From: Varanus komodoensis
Lineage: Eukaryota; Chordata; Lepidosauria; Squamata; Varanidae
NCBI RefSeq assembly: GCF_004798865.1
Contig: NW_025335468.1
Span: 3,421,832 to 3,485,831, forward strand
Direction of reading: 5' to 3'
DNA length: 64,000 nucleotides
Shown in pieces: positions 1 through 12,260 of the stretch. Position numbers and translations under genes: made by a program. Position 1 is the stretch's first letter; each line of letters starts with the position of its first letter. The notes under the pieces are model-generated. The model was not told where the DNA came from. It was given only the letters and a program-made list of their open reading frames with translations, and did no database searches.

Positions 1-1670
1 GGGGTTCCCCGATGTGGACTTATTCGCTACTCGACGGAACAGGGTATGCGAGACTTACTGCTCCAGAGCAGGAATCGGACAAGCATCCCTAGGGGACGCA
101 TTCATGATCCCTTGGGACAACATCAACTTCTATGCTTTCCCTCCGATCCCTCTTCTGATGAGGGTCATAGCAAAGATAGTAAGTGACCATGCATCGGGGA
201 TACTAGTTGCCCCTTGGTGGCCACGTCAAGCGTGGTTTGCGAAACTGCTCGACATCTCCCATGGGAAGTTTCTTCATCTTCCAGCACTTCCATATCTTAT
301 AACGCAAATGGACGGCACACTTCGTCACCCGGACTTGCTCTCATTGAACCTGACAGCGTGGCGGATTCGATTATTGACCTTCCATTGGGGCCGACGACGG
401 ATTCGAGAGCCTCGAATCCAACAGCTTCTATTAATCCATCGGTATCGACGATTACTTTGACCGCTTCGGTTCCGATTCTCGAATCTAACCATGCGGGTGC
501 CTCTCACTGCCACAGTCTCTCCGTACCATCCAGTTCGAGACAGACCCCGTCGAATTCAAACCCAACGCTCTTGCACCCTGAGATTCAGCATATTATCGAC
601 TCTGCCCTAAAGCCGTCCACAAGGAAGTCATATACGGCTAAATGGAAATGTTTTTCCATCTTCGCCGAGTCTCATGCGTTCTCCCCACTTGTCTCATCAA
701 TCGAACAAATTCTTCAGTTCCTTCTGGAGTTGCATCACTCTGGACTGTGTATACGGCTGCAATAGCCTACCGTGGCTTAGTCGACGGATCACCCCTATTT
801 TCTCATCCTATCCTCAAAAGATTTTTGAAAGGACTGTATAACCTTAATCCATCGATTAGACCGGTTATGCCCACGTGGATCCTTTCTGTAGTTCTACAGG
901 CCCTTATGAAGGCCCCCTTTGAACCTTTGGCGACTGTGGATCTCCGATTAGTTTCGTGGAAGACGGCGTTCCTTGTAGCTGTCACGTCAGCCCGGAGGGC
1001 CAGTGAACTTTGTGCCCTCTGTGTCGACCCTCCTTATCTAAACTTCCACAGAGAAAAGGTCGTTTTACGTCTCGACCCATCTTTCTTGCCCAAAGTCTCT
1101 ACACCTTTCCATACAGGACAAGACATTGTACTGCCTGCCTTTTTTCCATCGCCATCGAATCCCTTGGAAAGATCCTTGCACTCCCTCGATGTTCGGCGTT
1201 GTTTAGCCTTTTACCGATCGCGAACGGAGTCTATTTGGCGATCCAATAAACTGTTCATCAAATATTCGGCTAGAGATGAGGGCGACCCAGTCACTCCACA
1301 AAGGCTTTCTAAATGGATAGTCCACACTATTGTCTTGTGTTATCAGTTAGCTAAGCTCGAATTGCCTTCAGTTCCTCGAGGCCATTCTACTAGAGCTGTC
1401 GCTAAATCTTCTGCATTCGCATCCGGGGTTCCGATTGATGATGTCTGCAGAGCCACTACTTGGGCGAATCCCTGCACTTTCGCCAAGCATTACCGTCTCG
1501 ATGTTCGGGCTAGATGGGACTGCTCCTTCGGTAGAGCTGTTCTCTCCTCCGTCCTCCGATGAGGACACCTTCCTCCTCCTTTGATGGTAAGCTTGTTAAT
1601 CTACCCATATGTGTGACTGCACAGATGGCCACTCGAAGAACATCAGTTACAGGTAAGCAACCTGCTTTTA
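1..1670 (+). mobile_element. DIRS1-like tyrosine-recombinase retrotransposon, 3' part (left end outside window)
   Basis: The first about 350 bases encode the end of the reverse transcriptase/RNase H polyprotein, with the DLFATR and LVAPWWPRQAWF signatures typical of DIRS1 elements. A frame at 642-1562 encodes a tyrosine recombinase, with a TSARRASELCAL block near the first catalytic Arg and HSTRAVAKSSA near the second His-x-x-Arg box. DIRS elements are known to use overlapping frames and a recombinase instead of an integrase. The stretch after the recombinase frame, about 1565-1670, probably holds the terminal repeat. The visible part looks well preserved, so the copy is probably fairly young. 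It lies in a PPP6R3 intron, about 210 bases past the donor of the 1880-2066 exon, and is antisense to the gene. The right boundary is approximate, and the gag and most of the reverse transcriptase lie before the window. Confidence 0.88.
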
Positions 1671-1879
1671 CGTAACAACCCAGAGTTCCAGATTTGGTAT
1701 TATATAAAGAACATGTACGAACAGGTATATCGAAACAAGCATGCACTCACCTACAACTTGTAATTTATTAAACATAGGTTGGTAGCAACATCAAAATCAG
1801 ATCAGTAAGTGAATTAAAAATAACCACATAAGAAAACTGTCTAAAACACAGCTTTGCAAATTAACAATTAAGTAATTAC

Positions 1880-2066
1880 CTGTTCCGGTTTTCTACTAAT
1901 AAGGATACTTAGCACCTTGCTGAAGAAACTGGCCAATAAAGGATTTAGAGGAGGCTCATTTAAAAGAAAACTGTACAGTTTTGTTAGTAATGATTCCTCT
2001 TCTCCCAGTCTATCATTAATCTGTGAAACATCTGAAGTAAGCAGCTCACAAGATATGTTTGGATAC
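1880..2066 (-). CDS. PPP6R3: PPP6R3, second coding exon (SAPS domain)
   Basis: On the minus strand, after the acceptor TTTTCTAG, the exon gives one base completing a Lys codon and then exactly 62 codons. They start [15 protein letters not shown] and end ILISRKPEQ, followed by the donor CAG|GTAAT. This matches, from memory, the continuation of the human PPP6R3 SAPS domain after KIRYK, with small changes such as [14 protein letters not shown]. The phase fits the preceding exon at 3728-3960, which ends with two bases of that Lys codon. PPP6R3 is a regulatory subunit that binds the catalytic subunit of protein phosphatase 6 through its SAPS region and directs it to substrates in the cytoplasm. 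The remaining exons lie before the window start. Length and splice phase agree with a working exon. Confidence 0.95.
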
Positions 2067-3727
2067 CTAGAAAAGACCAGGTGACATATTCCTTTACTGG
2101 AACAATAAACTTGTGTTGCAGATTTCTATTACATTTCTATTACCCAATAATAATTCACCAATCATATACAGTTTTAACACACAAAGCACCGATACAAGTT
2201 TTACTTGAAAAACCATATGCTTAAGTAAAGCATTTGGCAACTCTTCCTGTTTTGCAACATACTGTCAAGAGGGCCACAGGACTGTTGTGTATCTAGGGGA
2301 CCAAAGAGTCCTTGGATTCCCAGATCAGAGGTCAGAAAAAAGCTCCAACCCTGCAGTTGAGGATCCTTGCTCGCATCCACCTCCCTCACAGCTGGCATGA
2401 AAAGAACAATGCCAACTACTTCTTCCATGTAGTAAAAGTAACTTTTTAAGAGAAAAGACAAAGAGAGCATGCTGGGGGGCAGGGGTCAATGACCAGGTCC
2501 ATCAGCATACAGTGTATCTTGACAGCACTGCAGCTTCCTCTCCCCATCTGAAGCACTGTGGAGCAGAAAAAAATGGAGAGACAGCACACCTCCTCCTTGC
2601 ATAGGGTGCATATAATCCTCCACGTTTGGTCATCCCACCCTGCAATGGATTGCACCCTTAACTTCTAATGTCCATAGAAAATGACAATCAACTTTTATTA
2701 TCAAGTTTCATTAATTTTCTATTTGACACAAATTATTCCAGTAGAGTTGTTGCAGACAAATACTGAATTTGACCGAGTATAATATATACTGGGAAAACTG
2801 GTGTGTCACCCACACTAGATAAAATTTTATTTATACCAACAAAACTAAACATTTTTAAGAACAAAAGCTCAAAACACCTCATAAAAGCCATTGTAGCAGA
2901 TTAAAGCACACAAACACGTACTAATGAACAACAAACACCCTCCCTTGACTAGCCAGTAGCATCTAAGGCCAAAAAGATATATTTTTCAATCCCTTCAAAA
3001 GACAGGAAAGAGGAACAGTTATGGAGCTCTGGGAAAAAGAAGTAATTCCAAAGCTTTATGAAACTGAACTAAAGACCTGCTTTTAGCAATGAAAGTTCTA
3101 AATTTACATTCCTCCTTTGTGTGAAATAGAGCCTGCTTTCAGGACTGAAGTTGGTGTATAGGTGGAAGGAGGCTCAGACAATTAATACAGACTTTATACT
3201 TTACTAATCTTTACTAATCTTCTTAGTCAAATCAAAGAGTTGTACAAAATGCACTGAGATATGCCACCCTCTCCACCTCGCTACTACCACCTGAAAAGCC
3301 TCTAATAGCATGCTCAAGTAACCTGACTTCACCCCTTCTCTACACCGTGATGCATCTTAAGCTTTTCCTGAGCATCCTCAACCTTCAGGAAATATGTTTA
3401 GGTCATTGCAGTAGGCTGTATTGTACATACAACCCAATGAGTTTTAAGGTAATTCAACTTTCCTCAATGTGGCACCTTCCAGATCCATTCACATACAACA
3501 ATTAGCTGGAGGATGCTGGGAGTTGCACCTTAACACATCTGAAAGGCTCCAGGCTGAGGAAAGCTGGGATAAGTCATACTATGAAGAGAGTCAAGTCATA
3601 ACCCCTAAACCACATAGATACAACATGCTTATTCTGAACCTCACTGAAACTAGTTGCACTTTCAGTACACAACTTCTTTTGTGGTCTTCCCTCAACTTCA
3701 AACTACCACATTAAAGACATTCCCTAC
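2067..3727 (-). other. PPP6R3: PPP6R3 intron between first and second coding exons
   Basis: This 1.66-kb intron is AT-rich and has a GTAGGG donor and a TTTTCTAG acceptor on the minus strand. The only repeat I recognise is a half copy of the palindromic ACTCCCA-type hAT-like MITE at about 3486-3556. The open frames in it are short and resemble no known protein. Confidence 0.8.
3486..3556. mobile_element. Half copy of ACTCCCA-type palindromic MITE
   Basis: Contains GCTGGGAGTTGCACC followed by ACACATCTGAAAGGC, the inner half of the palindromic hAT-like MITE that occurs in full at 4951-5087. The copy is decayed and its ends are approximate. Confidence 0.5.
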
Positions 3728-3960
3728 TTGTATCTGATTTTTTCATCCATGTCTTGAGGTGGCTCTTCTATAATGAATGAAACTAAATCTTCCAGACATT
3801 CCGATTTCAAAAGAAACTCTATAAGTTTGCGGTTTTGAGCTTTGCACTCTTGTAAAACATCTTCTTCATCCATCAATTCCTTCAGAGTTACATCTTCTCT
3901 CTCTAGAAGTGTGTCTATGTGGGATGATGAGTGAAGATCAAATTTCCAAAACATGCTGGT
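3728..3960 (-). CDS. PPP6R3: PPP6R3, first coding exon with start codon
   Basis: Minus-strand exon with acceptor TTTTCTCTAG|ACCAGC, start codon at 3954-3952 and donor GTAGGG directly after base 3728. It encodes [20 protein letters not shown] and continues through [18 protein letters not shown] to [13 protein letters not shown] plus two bases of a Lys codon: 75 codons and two bases. This N-terminus is almost identical to PPP6R3. It is unlike PPP6R1 ([17 protein letters not shown]) and PPP6R2 (FDLNTTSHVDKLLDKE). It forms the beginning of the SAPS domain that holds the PP6 catalytic subunit. The six bases before the ATG are 5' UTR, so at least one non-coding exon lies upstream; the CpG-rich promoter near 27.8 kb is the obvious source. 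I see no damage. Confidence 0.97.
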
Positions 3961-4950
3961 CTAGAGAAAATAAAGAGCACACAGCTTTAGTTAAGGAGTA
4001 GTTAGTAGTGTTTGTCTCTCATAGTCCACAGGAAAGCCATTCCCACCACACCCCTGTACTTAACTTGCACATAGAAGAAACTACAGAAGCAAGGTCAGAA
4101 AGCAGGGAAAGATGAATCAGTGTGGAAGAAAAAAAATGGACTGCAGGGAAGATAAATGGGTATTATTAAAGTGCCTTGAATGATAAGCCAATGTCTTAAC
4201 TTTTCAGTGAAATAGTTAGAAAGTTGAAGAATGTTAATATTTTGAAATAACACATGACATGTTAATGTAACAACAATAAGGAAAATGGTAATTTAACTTG
4301 GAATTTTCCAGCATTTTCTTGCCCCTTTTATTCTAACTTTACAGGCATCAAACTCAGAGATTTCTAGTTACTAGTTGGGAATCAGATGAAGAAACACAAG
4401 AGGATTTTAACTTCACCACTGCTTAGCCAAGCTCCTCTCATAAAGTGACCATGCACATTAGTATCCTTTATTTCTATGGATGCTATTACCAGGAATAGAA
4501 TTAAGTCCTTTATTAGCCTGCACCACAAGATCTGGCTTTGCTTTCCCTGGTTTGGGGTTTAACAGTGTATGAAACTCACCATAAGAGCAACAATTCGAAG
4601 GCAATTTATCATCTAACACCTTAGACCCCACATTGACTAACAGCCTGAGTGACTGATGCAAACATAACAAAATTAAGCATATTTTTAAAAATGCCTTAAT
4701 GCACATAACATTTCAGAAACAGTTTACTTCCTTAAAAAGTCTATGTCACATGATGCACATTAAAAATGATAATGCATTAATGAAATAGGGTCCATGTTCA
4801 GAATTCTTTTCCCACTTTATAAAAAGTTATAAACCAGGCCCCAGCTGCTGGTCTTCAAAGAATCCCTTTAAAAATGTGTATATAAGTCAGATTTCAATCT
4901 GAATCCATACATGTCAAACCAAGGTAGTATATACCATTATCGGCTCAACA

Positions 4951-5087
4951 CAGCCTTCTCCAACCTGGGTCCTTCCAAATATTTTGGCTTATATCCAATG
5001 ATCCAAGCCAGCATGACCACTGGCCAGGAAGATGAAGGAAACAGCAGTGTAAAACATCTGGTGGGAACCAGGTTTGGGGAAGACTAC
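4951..5087. mobile_element. Palindromic hAT-like MITE (ACTCCCAT family), nearly full length
   Basis: Begins CAGCCTTCTCCAACCTGG and ends with the near inverse complement CCAGGTTTGGGGAAGACT. Internal blocks also mirror each other, CCTTCCAAATATTTTGG against AAAACATCTGGTGGGA. The whole unit could fold as one imperfect hairpin. Abundant elements of this shape are known in squamate genomes. It has no coding capacity and is old and diverged. Confidence 0.65.
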
Positions 5088-6076
5088 ACTGAGCAGAAAT
5101 TAGCATATGCGCCACCTTCGGCTCCATGAGGGAAGAAAGTCAGAAAATGGTAGAATATAAATGGAACTTCACAGGTCATTCTCACTGCTAAAATACAGAT
5201 CAGTTGCATCAGCAAATCACATTTATGAGGAAAAACAGGAATCAAGTTAACCAAAGTGTGTCCTGGGCACTACTTTAAAATTTCTACATATGCTAGCATT
5301 TCTAAGCCATCAACAACTTGGTAATTTGCCTGCTAACAGAAATAAAGGGCGATTGCCCACTGACAAGCACCCATGCAGAGCACTCTGTGAAGAGTGCTAT
5401 GTGCTGATTTTCCCATTTTGCTCTTTATTAATTCAGCATTGCCACATCTTTAATGCTCTCATTTTAAAGCTATGACAGAAAGAAATAGAACTCTGAATTA
5501 CCCTGTATTAAACCTGCTCTGGATCACCTTGTATTAAACACAGGACAGCACTCATTTGAGCACGTGATGTTCTCAGCACTAAAGAGATATGTATGTATGT
5601 GGCTTCTGTAGAGAAATCAGAGTTAACAAGGCCAGGTAAAATCTATGGGGCCCTACCTCTGATGCACAGGCCTTTTAAAATAGGCTGCAGTCTAACATAT
5701 TTATTTAGAAGTTAATTCCACTGAAACCAGCAATGTGTGTTTCCAAACGCATGTGCTTAGGATGTTAGTGCCAATCATATCTAAGATGTGTTATATCTAG
5801 TTGGTATAAAATAAGGGGATTCAGAAGGATGACTTGGAATTTTAGTCATGCAAAGCCACCACCACCATCTTAATATTCCATTTTCTTTGTGGAATATCGG
5901 GTGCACATCCCTGATATGTAGTATTTGCTGTTTTATATATATTGATATTTAAGCCTAAGGTATCACATGAAAAGATTAAAAAGGCAGAAATGACCAGAGG
6001 TTAGCAATCAATAAACACTAACCAATTAAAATATTAGTGCACTTACACAGGTTGTTCAAGTTTTATACATCAAATA

Positions 6077-6080
<4 letters not shown>

Positions 6081-6110
<30 letters not shown>
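6081..6110. repeat. (TC)15 microsatellite
   Basis: Fifteen uninterrupted TC units followed by AACTCACTCACTCA. Confidence 0.98.
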
Positions 6111-6113
<3 letters not shown>

Positions 6114-6867
6114 TCACTCACTCAAAGCTGAAGTCAAACATTGGCTTATTTGTCAGGCCACTGCAATCTTTTCTTGTTGACAAATGCAGGTTAACTTCAA
6201 CTTAAAATGCAAGATCTACTCTATACCCATTAAAATGTTTTCAACACTAACCCCAAAGAACAATAAACAGTTTCAAAGATGGCGTTTTCAGAAGAACATC
6301 TGTACTTACAATCCCATGCACATTTCCTTAGATACAAGTTCCACCAAACCCAGTGTGGAAGTAAGCATCCACAAGTAAGCATGAATATATCATGCCGCAT
6401 GAAAATCTTTTCCAGAGTAAAATATATAATTACCACTATTTTCAATGAGTTAATTCAGGAAAGATCAGCCGTAAATAACAAAAAAGAGCATACTACTGCA
6501 AACATGTTACTGTGTTATTTCACAAACTTTCTCCCAAGGCAAGCTGTTTTAAGGGCTGGTTTCTCAATATGGCAGTTGCTGACCAGATTACTCCATCACT
6601 TTTCAACAGGAGGCCAGGACCCTTGGAATAAGGAAAAACACCACATAATGGATCAAAGGGCAAATTATAGGAAACCCTTAAAAGAAGAAAACTTGTCTTT
6701 ATTAAACTTACAGCATTAAGACTATCAGGGGCAAATTTAGGTTCACTGTTCCAGTTTGGAAATAGAAATTGCAGAGTTTACTACAAACCAGCCTTCAAAA
6801 ACTACAAATCTACAAATGTGTTGAATCACAGCACTCACCAGCCCCAGACAGCATAGCATTAATCATG

Positions 6868-6935
6868 TTGGCTAGGTATTATCGAAGTTGTACTCCAACA
6901 CATCTGAAAGGCAGTGGAAGGCTGTCACAGACACA
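6868..6935. mobile_element. Half copy of ACTCCCA-type MITE
   Basis: Contains GAAGTTGTACTCCAACACAT and CTGAAAGGCAGTGGAAGGCTG, matching one arm of the element at 4951-5087. Confidence 0.5.
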
Positions 6936-8283
6936 AATGCTTTTAGAATCTGTGCTATTTGGCCTCCAGTTCAAGATGCAAAGAAGCTTCCTAATTTTGT
7001 TTGAAAGTCAGGCCTGTGAGTTCTATGATGTTTACTCACAAGGACAGCATGTACAAAATTGCAGTCTAGGCTAGGACAAACAGTATATTTACACTAGTAT
7101 AAATTAAAAATAAGGTTCAATAAGAGGCTAAAATGTTTCACATGTTAATTTCATCCTTTTCAGTCAGACTATCCTCATCATGCTCATTGCCATAAATACG
7201 GGCCAAGTTTTAAGGAAGTCGATAGTATATATCTAGCTACTCAAAATTCTAGTTAATTGTGTTTAACTGTTGCAGTTAAACACAGCAAACCCTCTAAATA
7301 TTTTTGCATACTTGGTTTTGGTTAAGTAGGTTAATCTAACATGTTACTTACATACAAGAGTTTTAAAAACTTTCCTGAAGTTTAAAGCACTCCACTTTTC
7401 ACTTTCACATACGTTACACAAGTCAATGACCAGCTATTTCTCTGCAAAGAGTGGGAAAATGCTGTGGTTACAGCTAAAATCATACACATTGGGTTAAAAG
7501 TATAAAACTTGGCACCCTTATACATGTATCCCTTCTGAACAAATCTTTCTGTGCTACAGTCGAGGTATGGAAATGTTAGTATAAGGTAGATGATAGATAT
7601 AAGGTGTTTCAGTACCCAAACCTGACTAATGCAAAGGTGCTATGAAACTAGGGCCCCAAGCCAAATCCCAAACTGAATATATGCATGGGGCTAGGATGAG
7701 AGTCTGTGGTTCAAGAAGCCCATGGTGATCCCTCCTGGCACAGAGAAACTACAGTCATCATCACACTAACGACAACTGCCTGCCTCCTCAACATCCACTG
7801 TAAGAAAAGAGTAGAGAGCTGTGCCCTTGCTGCTTTAGCCTTCTTTCAATTACTTCAAAAGCCTCAACTGAAATATGTAATCTATGTAATTAACAAATGT
7901 ACGCTATGTTGATAACAGCTGGTTCAACAACAACGAACTTTCTTTCATGGAGAGGAATTTTTCCCATTCAGACACAGTTAAAAGTCTTTATGACAGCAAC
8001 TGCACTTGCACCTGTTTTTGAAAAGTACATTTTATTGTCATTATCAACCATTCCACAACTGTAGATAAAGCTGATGTTTAACACCTGAAACCAAACTAGG
8101 CACCTGGTTTGTAGCTGACTAACCACTGTATCAAATGTTAATCTATTCTAGAATAAATTCATTAAAAGCTAGACTAACACTAGATAAAACAAAATACATT
8201 TTGTAAAGTCCACAATTAATCTACCCCATTAAATGCTTAGGAGAGTGGCTTGTAGACAGCAGTCGGGTAACAGCCATCCCTAC

Positions 8284-8358
8284 TGCTGGCTTGACTGTTA
8301 AGTCATGAGCGGGCAACTTGTAGCCTGAAACATCTGGATGGCTGTAAGATGCCCACCC
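8284..8358. mobile_element. Fragment of palindromic hAT-like MITE
   Basis: Reads GCGGGCAACTTGTAGCC, ACATCTGGATGGC and GATGCCCACCCCTG, the outer arms of the CAGGGGTGGGCAAC-type MITE with most of the centre missing. Confidence 0.45.
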
Positions 8359-9243
8359 CTGCTCTCATCATGTTGCAATACCATGCACTCAGCAGACAGA
8401 AGGAGACTGTGTCTAATGGAGAAGAGACCAGATGTCACTGCATGGTGTGTAAAATTCAAACGGGGGGACTCCAATTTCAGTATTGATCAACTGTTCTTGA
8501 ACTTGAGTCTATACACTTACACAAATTGGTAAGAACAATTTGAGAAGGAACTTTCACAAAGTGTCAACCACTGTTACAACTGATTCCACGGGTCTTTATC
8601 CTTGATCATGTTACCATGTACAGTGGTTCTCAGTTTACACTAGAAATGTGCAATTTACCACAGTCATATCCAGTTGCATATCAAACTTCTGCACTGTTTA
8701 TAGCACATTATATGAAGCACCTAGCCTGCATCAGGGCACTCTTGGCTAAATATATGACTAAGTAAACACCTCAGTTAACACAGACAGAGGATGCAATGGG
8801 AGTTACAGAGAAACTATCTCTGAGGCACTGGATGGTAATAAGATCTGAGGTACAGATAACACAGAAATTTGAAGATGCTCTCCCTAGCAAGAAATGTCCA
8901 AGTCAATATGATCAAGTACCGAGCAAAAGTCCAAAGAACTTAACAGGGCTAACTCTGTTCACTCACATTAATGACATAAGAAACCAATTTAGGAAAAACA
9001 AGTCGTGACCTCTTAACTTTGGCTACCAAGGACATAATGAGTTCCAACTGAAAGGATACAATCAAAAGTACATACATAGCAGCTCAGGAACACTAGAACC
9101 TCTTTTTAATGAGAAATATTTAATAATAAAAAACAATTAGAGAGCACAGAAAACTATAACCATTCTTCAAAAGAAGAACTATAGATGTCAAGTCACCTTT
9201 GCTAAGCTAAAAAGGCACAGGCCTGCAGCCAAACAGAGGACAA

Positions 9244-9322
9244 CCTGTAGAAGCAATGCAGAGGGTTGGATTCAATGGCCTTATAGGCTACTTCCAACTC
9301 TACTTCTATTCCCTAGATTGTG
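9244..9322 (+). mobile_element. CR1-type LINE 3' end fragment
   Basis: AGGGTTGGATTCAATGGCCT followed by CTTCCAACTCTACTTCTATT resembles the well-known CR1 3' tail (GGTTGGACTAGATGGCC ... CCTTCCAACTCTATGATTCT). It is short and diverged. Confidence 0.6.
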
Positions 9323-9721
9323 CACTGCTATCCCAGAACTGTCATGTTATCCCAAGGGATTTTTCAAGCATGAGACTTACTCATTGTTTCCAACATGGTC
9401 TAAGCTCAGTGAAATGAAATCTGCAATAAAGCAGAAGAGAGTCAAGTCCTTTATTACCTCCAGATACAGGCCCCAAAGTGGTTATGATGGTACTGTGTAG
9501 TGCCATCATTGGTCAATTGCTTTTCTCAGGAACCAGATAAAAATTATTTGGCAAGTTTTGTTGCAACATCTGGAGTACACAGACACAGGCTGGACATTGT
9601 ATAGAATGTTTCAACCATCTAGGGACTGCACACAAAAAGGGAAGGGTCTGAAGTGGAAAATGGCTCCTCCAATAAGAGTTGCTGGTAATCTTCACAGCTT
9701 TCCTGGGTGTCCATGAAAATC

Positions 9722-9958
9722 TCCAGTGTGATACATTGCCTAAAGTATTTGACTAGGACTTAGGAGACCTGAGTTCTAGTCCCTAGTCAGCCATAATGTT
9801 CATTGGAAGGCTTTAGGTCACTCACTGACTCTCAGACTAACCTACCAAATAGAATGGTTGCAAGGACAAAATGGAGAGGAGGGTCAGGTATACTGCTGTG
9901 GGCTCTTTCTAAGAAAGTCAGAAAATTAATGTAACCAATATAAATAAGTAAATTTGAG
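9722..9958 (+). mobile_element. tRNA-derived SINE with MIR-like body
   Basis: The 5' part has a tRNA-like B box (GAGTTCTAGTCCC). The body reads AGGTCACTCACTGACTCTC and ACCTACCAAATAGAATGGTTGCAAGGA, similar to the MIR/CORE core, and the 3' end TAACCAATATAAATAAGTAAA resembles an L2-type tail. The same family occurs inverted at 24234-24458. The copy is old. Confidence 0.65.
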
Positions 9959-10823
9959 TCATTTCATCTGCTGGAAAAAAGTCACCTCAGTTTAAAAAGT
10001 AGACAAAGAGGTACACAGCATCCTTGGGGTCTCAATATTATGTTTATTTAGCCAAAAGGAAACAATTAGCATTCAGTAATGCTTGCACAAGAAGGCAAAT
10101 ATGCAGCTACTATTGTATACAGTACACTGAATGTATTAAGTCTATTGTATAAAGATCATGATTAGGACTACACTTACAAATTTAGTCGTTATGCAGGTGT
10201 GAAATTATTATCCCTCCCTACCCCACAAAAAAAAGTCAGGTAGGGATACATTCCACATGTCAAAATTGCACTGCAGACTCTGGCAGAAACCCTGACATGA
10301 TTCTGCTAATACCATGATGCTATTTAGAAAGTTTGTAAGTACTTTTACATGACAGTAAAACTGAATTGCACAAAGTATATTAAGTAAAGCAGCATCTGTT
10401 TTCAAGAATGTTATAAACCTCAGAAAACACTGAAAGCACATGAAAAGGGAAAACAGGTTCAGTACACCAAAGCTGAGAGAGGAAAAGCAGGTCTTAACAG
10501 CAACCCAAATGAACAAATCTTAGCCAAATGCAGGAAAAGTGCTATGAAGCAAACACTATGCAGAAGTCTCAACTAAAAAGAGAGTTACAAATTGCTCTTT
10601 GACAACACAAAGAAAAACGCTATTGTTCAGATATGTTGCAACTATATTAACAACATTGTTTTCTACTGAATCATGTATATTGTTCATATGGCTATATCAT
10701 GAATACACAAAGCCAATGTGGCTTGGGAATTAAGAGTGCTGGACTGGGAACAACATAACTCAGATGACTTTACAACAAGGAACAACAAAGACTTGGAGGG
10801 AAACATGGTCCAATACTGAAAAA

Positions 10824-10862
10824 TCCTCACCTCAAAAAAAAAAAAAAAAATCTTCACCTCAA
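10824..10862. repeat. Poly(A) tract bracketed by a 12-bp direct repeat
   Basis: TCCTCACCTCAA (10824-10835) runs into an A run ending at 10850, followed by TCTTCACCTCAA (10851-10862). The two copies differ at one base. This looks like a target-site duplication around a poly(A)-only insertion. Confidence 0.75.
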
Positions 10863-10914
10863 CATCAGCAGGAGGAGGACTTCTTATATGCCAAATGAAC
10901 GTTTTTCATAATAG

Positions 10915-11075
10915 AGCGGAACCTTCATAGTCACAAGATATAGGTTCTACACCCCCCAATGGATGCCTGAAACTGCAGAACGCCTGCAAAAGTGGAAAAA
11001 CCACAAATACCTCTAGAAAAAAGTGAATATCTCTAGAAAATATGAGTATCTCTAGGGACTCTGTTTGGAGATGCT
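10915..11075. mobile_element. Tigger-like DNA transposon remnant
   Basis: CATAGTCACAAGATATAGGT, then TTCTACACCCCCCAATGGATG and CCTGAAACTGCAGAACG resemble the GGTATCCGTGGGGGATTGGTTCC ... GGATGCCTGAAACCGCGGAT arm of Tigger-like elements. It is followed by three diverged copies of a TATCTCTAGAAAA motif. Ends are uncertain. Confidence 0.45.
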
Positions 11076-11183
11076 ACGCTCTTTGTCATGGCACTAGCCA
11101 GCCACAATCATGTATTTCATCTCAGTGGACACAAAGTCTCTAGAGATTTTTTTTCCCCTAGAGACATACTCTTGTATATTGGT

Positions 11184-11312
11184 GTACAAGAGGACCCCAA
11201 AACCAGAAATAAGCAAGTAAAAAAAAGGGGGGGTCATCTTATATGCCCGGCATATGACAAACACCGGAAAAACAGTCCAAAATATTGCACTTAACTTATA
11301 CATCAGTATATA
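11184..11312. mobile_element. MITE-like fragment with ATCTTATATGCCC motif
   Basis: Contains GGGGGGTCATCTTATATGCC and ends CTTAACTTATACATCAGTAT ATATGG. This layout recalls mariner-type MITEs of reptiles that end in ACTTATACTCGAGTATATACGG. Recognition is from motif similarity only. Confidence 0.4.
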
Positions 11313-11999
11313 TGGTGCTTTTAGTTTAATAAAAGGTCGGGAACTTACTTGCAGTTCTCTTGGCTTCGTCTATTGATTCCCTCATTCTATCCCTTCCTGA
11401 GTCTGCCCCAAGTTGTTGTCCCTCTGTTCCACTAACCTGTAGAAGTTTCTTTTGATCACAGGAGATAGTATGGCATTCTTTCATTTTTTTAACCTTCCTA
11501 GCAATCATTTAATCCTAGTATGTTAACTAGTCCATTTTTCCAGGAGGAGTTTTCCATCTCCTTGAAAGACTTCAGCATAAATTATGACAAGACAGACAGA
11601 TCAGTTGCCTTACAGACAAAACTTCAGCATGGTCACCCACCCAAACTCAGTTAGCCCAGTTGGATATCACAAGGAATACATAAGGATATTTTCATTTAGT
11701 AAGTACAGTCACACCTGTTGAACCATGAAACTCGGTGGCCCATCCTTTCAAACCTGCAGTCAAGTATCACAATAGGAAAACATGCCATACAAACATTAAG
11801 AACCATGCTAGGTCCAACAAAACACATCTTGTTCAGCACTGTTCACAGAAGGACCAGACAGAAGCATCAACCCACGTTTGTTACTACAGCTAAAAAATAG
11901 CCATCGAAAATACTGACAGCTTTACCTTACACAAATTACATTGTAAACGTAAACTACATACTATCTTTCATCTGTCTTGAAACTCACCCCATTCAGCTT

Positions 12000-12260
12000 C
12001 ATAGAATGATCCTGCTTTATGGTATTGAGGAGAAAACTTCTCCTATTTCATTTTTCCATACCATGCATAATTTTATACACATCCATGATGTCTCTACTTC
12101 ACTTGTTTAAGTTAAGCACTCTAATATTTGAAACTCCTCATCACAAGCAAACTGCTACAGTTGATCATTTTTGTTGCCTGCCCCACTTTGTACCTTTTCC
12201 AACTCTCAAAAAGAGATGAGGGTGTAGTGACCAGAATTGTACATACTATTCCAAGTGTGG
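12000..12260 (-). mobile_element. Old CR1/L3-type LINE fragment
   Basis: In this orientation the stretch reads like a CR1 3' region inverted: CTGCCCCACTTTGTACC, then TTTTCCAACTCTC, GTGACCAGAATTGTACATAC and TATTCCAAGTGTGGCTGAACC. The equivalent in amniote CR1/L3 copies is CCAGAACTGGACACAGTACTCCAAGTG. It is heavily diverged and no open frame remains. Confidence 0.55.
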
